From assembly GCF_003403035.1 (NCBI RefSeq), contig NZ_QURN01000010.1:119171-183170 (forward strand): DNA of 64,000 nucleotides, read 5' to 3'. The notes beneath the pieces were generated by a model. That model worked only from the letters and a program-made list of their open reading frames with translations, was not told where the DNA came from and did not search any database. Positions within the stretch are counted from its first letter, which is position 1; each line of letters opens with the position of its first letter. Shown one piece after another: positions 1 to 8,600 of this stretch. The translations under genes were made by a program, and so were the position numbers. Source of the DNA: Mesorhizobium denitrificans. Lineage in GTDB: Bacteria; Pseudomonadota; Alphaproteobacteria; Rhizobiales; Rhizobiaceae.

Positions 1-350
1 CAGGTTTGCGCGGCATTGATGAAGACATCTGGAAAGCCGCGCGGGTTGACGGCATCCCGACATGGCGCACCTATGTCCAGATCATCATCCCCATGATGCG
101 CCCGGTCTTCATCACAACACTGGTGATCATCGCCGCCTCCATCGTCAAGGTCTACGATCTCGTCGTCGCGCAAACGAGCGGCGGGCCGGGCATCTCCTCG
201 GAAGTGCCTGCGAAATATGTCTACGACTACATGTTCCACGCGCAGAATTTGGGACAAGGCTTTGCCGCCTCTACCATGATGCTGCTGTCGGTCATCATCA
301 TCGTCATTCCGTGGGCCTATCTCGAATTCGGAGGGCGCAAGCATGCTTGA
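1..350 (+). CDS. Sugar ABC transporter permease, MalF type (5' end outside window)
   Basis: This is the 3' part of an inner-membrane permease; the gene is cut by the window edge and reads open from base 3. The visible part carries the cytoplasmic EAA loop (KAARVDGIPTW, then an I-x-x-P stretch) with which MalF/MalG-type permeases contact their ATPase, followed by two hydrophobic segments and a short charged tail. It overlaps the next permease by 8 bp (positions 343-350), so the two are translationally coupled. The substrate cannot be read from this fragment; the downstream isomerase and dehydrogenases suggest a sugar or polyol. Confidence 0.9.
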   Translation, partial: GLRGIDEDIWKAARVDGIPTWRTYVQIIIPMMRPVFITTLVIIAASIVKVYDLVVAQTSGGPGISSEVPAKYVYDYMFHAQNLGQGFAASTMMLLSVIIIVIPWAYLEFGGRKHA

Positions 351-1233
351 TCCTTCCGGCCCGCGCGGCTCGCGTCCGCGCCCCGTGCTTTCGTCGCGCA
401 ACATCATCATTTACGGCACGCTTTTCGTCGTCGCATTCTATTACCTGATTCCGCTTTACGTGATGGTCGTGACCTCGCTCAAAGGCATGCCCGAAATCCG
501 CATGGGCAACATCTTTTCCCCGCCGATGGAAATCACTTTCGAGCCGTGGGTGAAGGCTTGGGCAACAGCATGCACCGGGCTGAATTGCGACGGGCTTTCG
601 CGAGGTTTCTGGAACTCGGTGATCATCACCGTTCCGTCCGTCATCGCCTCCATCGCAATAGCGTCCGTAAACGGCTACGCGCTCGCCAACTGGAAGTTCA
701 AAGGCGCGAATATCTTCTTTACGATCCTGATTGTCGGAGCTTTCATCCCCTATCAGATAATGATCTATCCGATTGTCATCATCCTGCGCGACATCGGCCT
801 TTACGGAAGTCTATTCGGCCTCATCATCGTGCATTGCATCTTCGGTATGCCGATCCTCACATTGCTGTTCCGCAATTATTTCTCGGCTTTGCCGCAGGAA
901 TTGTTCAAGGCCGCACGCGTTGATGGCGCGGGCTTCTGGCAGATTTTCCTCCGCATCATGCTGCCCATGTCGCTGCCTATCTTCGTGGTTGCGGTCATCC
1001 TGCAAGTTACGGGCATCTGGAACGATTTCCTGTTCGGTGTCGTCTACACCCGCCCCGACACCTACCCAATGACAGTGCAGCTCAACAACATCGTCAACTC
1101 CGTGCAGGGCGTGAAGGAATACAACGTCAACATGGCCGCCACGATCCTCACGGGGCTGGTTCCGCTCATCATCTACTTCGCTTCGGGCAAGCTATTCGTG
1201 CGCGGCATCGCCGCTGGTGCGGTGAAGGGATAG
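343..1233 (+). CDS. Sugar ABC transporter permease, MalG type
   Basis: A 296-residue inner-membrane permease of the carbohydrate uptake family 1 transporters. It has six hydrophobic segments, a long periplasmic stretch after the first one (about residues 45-85), and the EAA loop at about residues 186-205 (ELFKAARVDGAG, then LP), the docking site for the ATPase. Length is normal for MalG homologues. The start overlaps the end of the MalF-type gene, and the ATPase gene follows after 4 bp, so the three form one transport unit. The binding protein gene must lie upstream of the window. Confidence 0.93.
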   Translation: MLDPSGPRGSRPRPVLSSRNIIIYGTLFVVAFYYLIPLYVMVVTSLKGMPEIRMGNIFSPPMEITFEPWVKAWATACTGLNCDGLSRGFWNSVIITVPSVIASIAIASVNGYALANWKFKGANIFFTILIVGAFIPYQIMIYPIVIILRDIGLYGSLFGLIIVHCIFGMPILTLLFRNYFSALPQELFKAARVDGAGFWQIFLRIMLPMSLPIFVVAVILQVTGIWNDFLFGVVYTRPDTYPMTVQLNNIVNSVQGVKEYNVNMAATILTGLVPLIIYFASGKLFVRGIAAGAVKG

Positions 1234-1237
1234 GCGC

Positions 1238-2332
1238 ATGACAATATCCAACGGCACCAGCGTTTCGGTTCGCGAGCTTCGCCTGAATTACGGCAATCTC
1301 GAAGTTCTGAAAACGCTCAACCTCGACGTTGCCGACGGCGAGTTTCTAGTCCTGCTCGGGCCCTCGGGCTGCGGCAAGTCTACCCTGCTGAACTGCATCG
1401 CCGGATTGCTGGACATCACTGACGGGCAGATATTCATCAAGAGCAAGAACGTTACCTGGCTGGAGCCGAAAGACCGCGACATCGGCATGGTCTTCCAGTC
1501 CTATGCGCTCTATCCGCAAATGACCGTCGAGAAAAATCTATCCTTCGGTCTGCGCGTCGCAGGCACCCCGAAGGCGGAAATCGCAGAGCGCATCAGCCGC
1601 GCATCGCAGATGCTGCAAATCGAACCGCTTTTGCAGCGCAAACCAGCAGCACTTTCCGGCGGGCAGCGGCAACGTGTCGCCATCGGGCGCGCGCTTGTCC
1701 GCGATGTCGATGTGTTCCTGTTCGATGAGCCGCTGAGCAATCTCGACGCCAAGCTGCGTTCAGAACTCCGCGTCGAGATCAAGCGGCTGCACCAGCGCCT
1801 GCAAAACACCATGATCTACGTCACCCACGACCAGATCGAGGCCATGACGTTGGCGGATCGCATCGCCGTCATGCGCGGCGGCGTCATTCAGCAACTCGAC
1901 GCTCCGCAAACCATCTACAACCGCCCCGTCAATCGTTTTGTCGCGGGCTTTCTCGGCTCGCCCGGCATGAATTTCCTCAATGGCAATATCGGCGCGGACG
2001 CCTCCACCTTCCAGGTCGGCGACGTATCGGTGCCGCTTGAGCGCTACACATTCGAGCAATCGGTTTCACCCGACGCACCCGTCGTGTTCGGCATCCGCCC
2101 CGAGCATATTGCTGTCGGCACCGCTGCCAGCGCACAGCCCTTCAGCCAGAACGTGAAGGTCGAAATCATGGAGCCGATGGGTTCGGATACGCTTGTCTGG
2201 TCCAAGCTCGGCGGCAACAATTTCGCCTTCCGTGTCGAAGCCGAAAATCATCTACGAACCGGCGATGTGACGCGGATCGGCTTTGATCCCGCACGAGCCT
2301 CAATATTCGACGCAGACGACAACCGCATTTAG
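1238..2332 (+). CDS. Sugar ABC transporter ATPase, UgpC/MalK type
   Basis: A 364-residue ATPase that would power the two permeases encoded just upstream. Visible motifs are Walker [10 protein letters not shown] (residues 41-49), the Q-loop near FQSYALYPQ, signature LSGGQRQR (from about residue 139), Walker B FLFDEP (about 160-165) and the switch histidine in YVTHD. The C-terminal third (from about residue 240) is the TOBE/MalK regulatory region, including the FGIRPEHI stretch typical of UgpC and MsmK. Such ATPases can serve more than one transporter; a second one lies at 47461-48492. Confidence 0.95.
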   Translation: MTISNGTSVSVRELRLNYGNLEVLKTLNLDVADGEFLVLLGPSGCGKSTLLNCIAGLLDITDGQIFIKSKNVTWLEPKDRDIGMVFQSYALYPQMTVEKNLSFGLRVAGTPKAEIAERISRASQMLQIEPLLQRKPAALSGGQRQRVAIGRALVRDVDVFLFDEPLSNLDAKLRSELRVEIKRLHQRLQNTMIYVTHDQIEAMTLADRIAVMRGGVIQQLDAPQTIYNRPVNRFVAGFLGSPGMNFLNGNIGADASTFQVGDVSVPLERYTFEQSVSPDAPVVFGIRPEHIAVGTAASAQPFSQNVKVEIMEPMGSDTLVWSKLGGNNFAFRVEAENHLRTGDVTRIGFDPARASIFDADDNRI

Positions 2333-2351
2333 CCAACTACAGGAAACGACG

Positions 2352-3098
2352 ATGGACTGGTCCTATCAGCTATATTCCTCCCGCAATCACACGCCATGGC
2401 CTGATGTGCTCAAGGGTCTTGCAAAAGCTGGCTACAAGCGTGTCGAAGGCTTCGGCGCCGTCTACGAGGATCCCAAGGCGTTCCGCGACGAGCTGAAGAA
2501 GAACGGCCTCACCATGCCGACCGCCCATTTCCCGGTCGAAATGCTGGAGAAGGATTTTGCCAAGGCCGATGCCATCGCCAAGACCTTGGGCGTCAAGGTC
2601 ATCGTTTGCCCCTATCTCGTAGCCGAAGCACGTCCCACCGCAGCCAAGGGCTGGGACCAGTTCGGCGCGCGCCTCGCCAAGATCGCCAAGCGGGCCAAGG
2701 AAGCAGGTTATGGCCTTGCCTGGCACAACCATGATTTCGAGTTCCATCTTCTGCCGGATGGGTCATCGCCCATGCGCCGCATCCTTGACGCCTTTCCCGA
2801 TATCGGCTGGGAAATGGACGTTGCATGGATCATTCGCGGCGGTACGGATCCCGCTGCGTGGATCGCTGCGTATGGACCGCGCATCGTGGCGGTGCACGTC
2901 AAGGACATTGCGCCCGCCGGTCAGAATCTGGATCAGGACGGTTGGTCCGATGTCGGACATGGCGCGGTCGATTGGAAGGGCATCTACAAGCTGCTCCGGT
3001 CGAAGAGCAAGGCCAAGTATTTCATCATGGAACACGACAATCCTTCCGATGCGTCGCGCTTCGCCAAACGTTCCATCGCCGCTGTCAGCAAGTTCTGA
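2352..3098 (+). CDS. Sugar phosphate isomerase/epimerase (xylose isomerase-like TIM barrel)
   Basis: A 248-residue enzyme of the AP endonuclease 2/xylose isomerase-like TIM-barrel family, which includes IolE, hydroxypyruvate isomerase and various keto-sugar epimerases. Putative metal-binding residues sit in the usual strand ends: HNHDFEF (about residue 125), WEMDVAW (about 156), HVKD (about 186) and EHDNPSD near the C-terminus. I start it at ATG 2352, preceded by AGGAAAC; a longer reading from 2283 would overlap the ATPase gene and lacks a ribosome site. The neighbouring transporter and oxidoreductases suggest one catabolic operon. The exact substrate is unknown. Confidence 0.85.
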   Translation: MDWSYQLYSSRNHTPWPDVLKGLAKAGYKRVEGFGAVYEDPKAFRDELKKNGLTMPTAHFPVEMLEKDFAKADAIAKTLGVKVIVCPYLVAEARPTAAKGWDQFGARLAKIAKRAKEAGYGLAWHNHDFEFHLLPDGSSPMRRILDAFPDIGWEMDVAWIIRGGTDPAAWIAAYGPRIVAVHVKDIAPAGQNLDQDGWSDVGHGAVDWKGIYKLLRSKSKAKYFIMEHDNPSDASRFAKRSIAAVSKF

Positions 3099-3110
3099 GG
3101 AACATTGAAA

Positions 3111-4256
3111 ATGGCTAAGACACTCGGCATCGGCATTATCGGCTGCGGCAATATTTCGGCCACCTATTTCGGCCTCTCGCCCATGTTCAAGGGCATAGAG
3201 GTTCGTGCGGGCGCAGACATCAACATGGACGCAGCAAAGGCGCGCGCCAAGCAATATGGCGTGCGTGCTGAAACCATTGCCGATCTGCTCAAGGCGAAAG
3301 ACATCGACATCGTCGTAAACCTGACCGTCCCCGCGGCGCACTATGAAGTGTCCAAGCAAATCATCGACGCAGGCAAGCACGTCTATTCGGAAAAGCCATT
3401 CGTCCTGTCGGTCAAGGATGGGCAGGACCTGCAAAAGCGTGCCGCGAAAAAAGGTCTGCGCGTCGGCTCCGCGCCGGACACATTTCTGGGCGGCTCGCAC
3501 CAGTTGGCGCGCCATCTCATCGACAGCGGCAAGCTCGGGAAAATCACCTCCGGCACGCTGCACATAATGAATCACGGCATGGAACACTGGCATCCGAATC
3601 CGGACTTCTTCTTCCTGCCCGGCGGCGGTCCCGTCCTCGACCTCGGCCCGTATTACATCGCCGACCTCATAAATCTTATCGGTCCGGTAAAGCGGGTCGC
3701 GGCTTTGACCACAATCCCGGCCAAGGAGCGAACCATTTCGTCAAAGCCGCGCAAGGGCGAAAAGCTGAAAGTCGAAACACCGACCACCATCCTCGCGCTG
3801 CTGGAGTTCGAGAACGGCGCAGCGGTCACACTGAATGCAAGCTGGGATGTCTGGGCGCACGGTCATTCGCCCATCGAACTCTATGGCGAAGAAGGTTCGC
3901 TTTTCATCCCGGACCCGAACTTCTTCGGCGGCGAGGTGCGTTACACAAAGCAGGGCAAGCCTGTCACCAGGGTCGCGAAGTGGGAGCATCCATTCGGTGT
4001 GCCGAACCAGCAGCACAGCGAAGGCGCAATGGCGAATTATCGTACAGCCGGTCTGGCGGATATGGCGCTGGCGATCCTGGCCGGTCGTCCGCATCGCTGC
4101 TCGCAGGAAGTCGCGCTGCACACGGTCGATGTGATGACGGGCATCCTGCGCTCCGGCGAAACCGGCAAATTCGTCAATATGGTCACGACATGCGAGCGTC
4201 CCGCCGCTCTGGGCGTTCAGGAGGCGAAGGCGCTACTGGCCAGCAGACGCAAATAG
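3111..4256 (+). CDS. Gfo/Idh/MocA family NAD(P)-dependent oxidoreductase
   Basis: A 381-residue dehydrogenase of the glucose-fructose oxidoreductase/inositol dehydrogenase family. The N-terminus has the dinucleotide-binding GIIGCGNIS, followed by the EKPF motif (about residues 92-95) whose lysine is catalytic in the family, and the C-terminal domain has the GGGPVLDLGPYY strand-helix typical of substrate pockets. It starts at ATG 3111, 12 bp after the isomerase stop, with GAGGAA as ribosome site. Together with the TIM-barrel enzyme it likely performs an oxidation/isomerisation pair on the imported sugar or cyclitol; the substrate is not readable. Confidence 0.9.
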   Translation: MAKTLGIGIIGCGNISATYFGLSPMFKGIEVRAGADINMDAAKARAKQYGVRAETIADLLKAKDIDIVVNLTVPAAHYEVSKQIIDAGKHVYSEKPFVLSVKDGQDLQKRAAKKGLRVGSAPDTFLGGSHQLARHLIDSGKLGKITSGTLHIMNHGMEHWHPNPDFFFLPGGGPVLDLGPYYIADLINLIGPVKRVAALTTIPAKERTISSKPRKGEKLKVETPTTILALLEFENGAAVTLNASWDVWAHGHSPIELYGEEGSLFIPDPNFFGGEVRYTKQGKPVTRVAKWEHPFGVPNQQHSEGAMANYRTAGLADMALAILAGRPHRCSQEVALHTVDVMTGILRSGETGKFVNMVTTCERPAALGVQEAKALLASRRK

Positions 4257-4286
4257 CCCTGAAGTCCTATTGTTAAACTGCGCGCC

Positions 4287-4323
4287 TATGACCAGATGGG
4301 TATGATAGCCCATCGGCGTCATA
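4287..4323 (+). promoter_or_regulatory. Two-tier hairpin immediately before the aldo/keto reductase ribosome site
   Basis: The stretch contains nested inverted repeats: TATGAC (4287-4292) pairs with GTCATA (4318-4323), and inside it GATGGG (4295-4300) pairs with CCCATC (4309-4314) around an 8-base loop. The last base of the outer arm is the first base of the AAGGAG ribosome site (4323-4328) of the gene at 4336. It could be an RNA hairpin affecting translation or transcript processing, or a DNA operator. The arms are seen in the sequence; the function is inference. Confidence 0.45.
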
Positions 4324-4335
4324 AGGAGATGAAGC

Positions 4336-5298
4336 ATGCGGAGTCGTTCGCTCGGACAAACAGGTCTTTCCATCGCACCGCTGGTTTTCGGCGGCAACGT
4401 CTTTGGATGGACCATCGATGAACAAACGAGCTTCAAAGTGCTCGACGCGTTCGTCGACCACGGCTTCGACGCAGTCGACACTGCGGACTGCTATTCCGCT
4501 TGGGCGCCCGGAAACAAGGGCGGCGAATCCGAGACGATCATCGGAAACTGGCTGGCCTCGCGACCCGGCCGGCGCGACAAGGTCAAGATTTTCACCAAGG
4601 TTGGCTCGGTCGATGGCGGGCCACATTCCGGCGGCCTGACTGAGCCGTACATCATTCAAGCCGTAGAGCGCTCGCTCAAGCGCCTGCAGATCGACGTCAT
4701 CGACCTCTATTTCGCGCATTGGCCGGACCCTGCGGGCACCAGCTATGCCGAAACGCTCGGCGCATTCGACAAGCTTATGAAGGCGGGCAAGGTCAAGGCA
4801 ATCGGCGTTTCAAACGTCGACGCCGCGCAACTGGCCGCGTCGTTCGAGGCAGCCAAGAGCAACGACCTGCCCGCCTACCAAGTCCTCCAGCCGGAATACA
4901 ATCTTTACAACCGCTCCTCTTACGAAGGTCCGTTGCGCGATCTCTGCATCGCTAAAAAACTCGGCGTGATCACCTATTTCAGCCTCGCCTCTGGCTTCCT
5001 CTCCGGCAAATACCGTTCCTCGGCGGATTTCGGCAAATCCGCGCGCGGCGGCGGAATGGCCAAATATCTGGACAACAAGGGCAAGGCTATCCTTGCCGCG
5101 CTGGACGACGTTTCCGCCCGCCATTCTGCAAACCCTGCCGAAGTCGCGCTCGCTTGGCTCATGGCACGCGAGGGCGTAACCGCACCCATCGCCAGCGCCA
5201 CCAGTCCGGCTCACGTTGCGAGCTTCGCAAAAGCCGCCGCCCTTTCGCTGTCATCAGATGACATGGCGATGCTCACAGCCGCAGGCGAGACGCGCTAA
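4336..5298 (+). CDS. Aldo/keto reductase
   Basis: A 320-residue NADPH-type aldo/keto reductase of the Tas/YajO (AKR11-13 like) group. The catalytic residues are in the expected places: D and Y in VDTADCYSAW (about residues 49-58), K in KIFTKVGS (about 84), and H in FAHWPDP. The C-terminal part holds the cofactor-binding region ending in PIASATSPAHV. It starts at ATG 4336 behind AAGGAG and is separated from the dehydrogenase gene by 79 bp containing a hairpin. It probably reduces or oxidises an intermediate of the sugar pathway encoded upstream. Confidence 0.92.
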   Translation: MRSRSLGQTGLSIAPLVFGGNVFGWTIDEQTSFKVLDAFVDHGFDAVDTADCYSAWAPGNKGGESETIIGNWLASRPGRRDKVKIFTKVGSVDGGPHSGGLTEPYIIQAVERSLKRLQIDVIDLYFAHWPDPAGTSYAETLGAFDKLMKAGKVKAIGVSNVDAAQLAASFEAAKSNDLPAYQVLQPEYNLYNRSSYEGPLRDLCIAKKLGVITYFSLASGFLSGKYRSSADFGKSARGGGMAKYLDNKGKAILAALDDVSARHSANPAEVALAWLMAREGVTAPIASATSPAHVASFAKAAALSLSSDDMAMLTAAGETR

Positions 5299-5312
5299 AC
5301 AACATATCCTGC

Positions 5313-5334
5313 GACCGGCGGAAAACCGCCGGTC
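5313..5334. other. Perfect 9-bp hairpin after the aldo/keto reductase gene
   Basis: GACCGGCGG (5313-5321) and CCGCCGGTC (5326-5334) form a perfect stem with an AAAA loop, 14 bp after the stop of the sugar operon. There is no run of T on either side, so it is not a classical intrinsic terminator, but its place suggests 3'-end formation or stabilisation of the operon transcript. Confidence 0.5.
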
Positions 5335-5440
5335 CACCTCGTCCAATAGCACCGAACACCGACGGCAGCCTCGCGGCTCCCCGACTGGCAATTCGCTATG
5401 GTCAGGAATTCGTAACCATCCCCACATTTGGGCTGTGGGC

Positions 5441-5459
5441 GACTTGACCGGGTCAAGTC
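5441..5459. promoter_or_regulatory. 19-bp perfect palindrome upstream of the tpsA gene, likely operator
   Basis: GACTTGACCGGGTCAAGTC reads the same on both strands around a single central base. It contains TTGACC, which could be a -35 element, and is followed by an AT-rich stretch (5460-5495) that could hold the -10 region. The next gene begins at 5606. A symmetric site overlapping a putative -35 box suggests a repressor or activator binding site for the two-partner secretion genes. The rest of the 307 bp between the reductase and tpsA (5299-5605) shows no gene. Confidence 0.5.
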
Positions 5460-5605
5460 ATATGTTAATCTCCTAATATTAATGATACTAATTAAGCGGA
5501 GGCGGATTTATTCCGTTCCGTCTGATGGCGTGCAGAGATTTTGCGCGGAGCGCGGGTCATGTCGACACGCGAGGAAATTCAAGTGATCGGAGTTCTGGCC
5601 CCACA

Positions 5606-8600
5606 ATGAAGATCTGCTTTTCCCATTTTGTCCCCTCCTCCCGCAGCACAAATCTGGTTCGGTCGATCTGGCTCAGCTTGCTGGCCTCAACCTCGCTGAC
5701 CATCCAGCCCGTTCTGGCTCAGGACGTTCTGCCGACAGGCGGCAATGCCACGGCTGGCAGTGTGGTGATTGGAACCACCGGCAACACCATGACGGTGCGA
5801 CAGGCTACAGACAAAGCCATTGTGAACTGGAACGGCTTCAACGTCGGCGCGGGCAAAAAGGTCGATTTCGTGCAGCCCGGCAGCGGCTCCGCAATCCTGA
5901 ATCGCGTTACCGGAAGCACCCCCTCCACCGTCGCGGGGCAGATCACCGGCAATGGTCAGGTCTACCTCATCAACCCAAATGGCATCGCGATCACCCAGAC
6001 TGGCACGGTTAAAGTCGGCAGCGGCTTCGTCGCATCTACGCTCGACATCACCGACAAGGATTTTCTGGCCGGCACCCTTTCCTTCAAGGGCAATGGCGCA
6101 TCCGCAAACGTGTCGAACGCGGGCGTAGTCACGGTCGGACGCGGTGGCTATGCCGCACTTTTAGGCGGCACTGTTCAGAATAGCGGACTGATCGCAGTTC
6201 CGCTCGGCAAGGCCGGGCTTGGCTCAGGCGAGCGCGCAACGCTCGACCTCTCCGGCGACGGCTTCCTGCAAGTCGCGCTTCCCACGAAGGATGGCGCTGA
6301 AGGGAACGGCGCGCTCATCACGAACAGTGGCGAAATATCCGCCGAAGGCGGCACGGTCGTCATATCTGCCGCCACGGCACGCGAAGCTGCGCGTAATGCA
6401 GTCAACCTGTCCGGCGTCGTCGAAGCGAATACGATCTCTGGCCGCAGCGGTGCAATTGTCATTGGTGGCGGAGATGGCGGCGCGGTCAAAGTCTCCGGCA
6501 AGGTTCGTGCGAAAGCGGCGTCTGCCAAGGGCGGCACTGTAACGATCACCGGCAAGGACGTCGCGTTGCAGGGCGCAAAGATCGACGTATCCGGCGCGGC
6601 AGGCGGCGGCACGGTTAAAGTGGGCGGCGACTGGCAGGGTTCCGCCGGCACACAGCGCGCGGACACAACCTCCGTCGACAACAACACGACGATCAACGCC
6701 GACGCGACGGACAATGGCTCCGGCGGCAAAGTGGTCATCTGGTCTGATTATCTCACCACGTTCGACGGCAACATCTCTTCGCGCGGCGCGGGTGAAGGCA
6801 ATGGCGGCGATGCCGAAGTCTCTGGCAAGGCAGTGCTTTCCTACACCGGCAAGGCTGATCTTTCTGCCGAGAACGGATCGTTCGGCAATCTGCTGCTGGA
6901 TCCTTACAACCTCACCATTTCGCTTGGCACCAACAACAATCTCTCGGGCTTCAGCGCGAACGGCGACGACAGCATTCTCAACGTCAGCACATTGCTGGAT
7001 GCGCCTTCTTTCGCAAACGTCACGGTGAGCACCGGCACGTCCGGCGGGCAGGACGGCGACATCACCGTAGCAGCTCCGATTTGGTGGTCCGACGACACGA
7101 CGCTCACCCTGCAGGCCGATGGCAACATCAACTTCAACGCAGATGTTATTACTACTGGCACGAATGCTGGTCTCGTCATCCAGACCGGCAACGGCAAAGA
7201 CTACACATTCGGCAACGCGTCTTCGATCACCCTGTCGGGCGCGAACGCCACGCTCAATATTGGCGGCGTAACCTATGTCTTGGTCCACGACGCGGATGGG
7301 TTGGATAGCATCAGCAATGATGCCACGCTCTCATATGCGCTCGCACAAGATCTGGATTTGTCCGACGAACTCTATGAGACATCTGTCATCGCAAACAATT
7401 CTCAGGACAGGTTCTCAGGCACACTCGCGGGCCTCGGCAACACGATCTCCAATTTGACGATCAATAGCGCGGAAGACAATGTCGGCTTTATCGGGTCAGC
7501 CTTCGGCGCAGTCATTCGCGACATCGGCATCACCAGCGGCAGCATCACCGGTTCGTCAGATACTGGGGCTCTCATAGGCAACAATGAAGGAAGCGTAATT
7601 CTCCATGCCTATTCAAGGGCAGACGTCACCGGCCAGAGCGAAGTTGGCGGCCTGATAGGCAAATCGAATGGCGGTTCGCAAAATTTTGTCTACGCAACCG
7701 GAAACGTAACCGGAACGGGCATTGCTGGCGGCCTGGTCGGCATGATGCGAGGCTCCGCAATCAAAGATTCCTATGCCAGCGGTTCTGTAACTGGCGCGGC
7801 GAACGTCGGTGGCCTTGTCGGCTCCCTGAGCAACGACGACTATTCAACACACAGCACAATAACTCGCTCCTACGCGACAGGCTCGGTCACAAGTGTCGAT
7901 ATGCAGGATGTTGCCGAGAATGTTGGCGGACTAGCCGGCAACAGCAATGAAGGTGAGATCAGAAATTCCTATGCGACGGGCAAGGTCTCGATAGCCAGCG
8001 GCACCTCGTCCGACGCAAACGATTATCTCCTTGGCGGCCTGGTTGGCGACAACTACTACGGCACCATCGAGAACTCCTACGCAACTGGCGAAGTTGACGG
8101 AGCTGGATGCCTGTCTCTCAGTTGCGTCTACGGCGGCATCGCCGGGCGCAGCGTAGGCGCCATAAGCAATGCCTACTGGGATACCGGCACGTCCGGCGTT
8201 TCGATTGGTATCGGCTCTGACCCCACCTCACCCGACGCCATATCGATGAGCACCGCCGACGCATTCAAAGCACAGACTTATAGCGGCTTCGACTTTGCGG
8301 CCACCTGGTACATGCTCGACGATTCGCTCCGCCCCTTCCTTATGTCGGAGTGGTCCACCACGATCGCAAATGGCCATCAGCTTCAGTTGATGTCGTTGAA
8401 CCTAGGGGCATCATACGCGCTTGCGAACGATATCGACCTCGCGGACACGATGGTTGCCGCGCAGATGTGGAATATTGATCGCGGATTCGCGTCTGTAGGA
8501 TCCGAACCGAACCAGTTCATTGGCACTTTCGATGGCGCGGGTCACACGATTTCGAACCTCTACATCGACCAGTCGAGTATATCAGGCATACACACCGGGC

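Noticed and set aside
6224..7288. Long minus-strand open frame (354 codons) inside the tpsA gene
   Set aside because: It is antisense to a clearly coded region with signal peptide and TPS domain, has no ribosome site or recognisable domain, and such shadows are common in GC-rich repeats.
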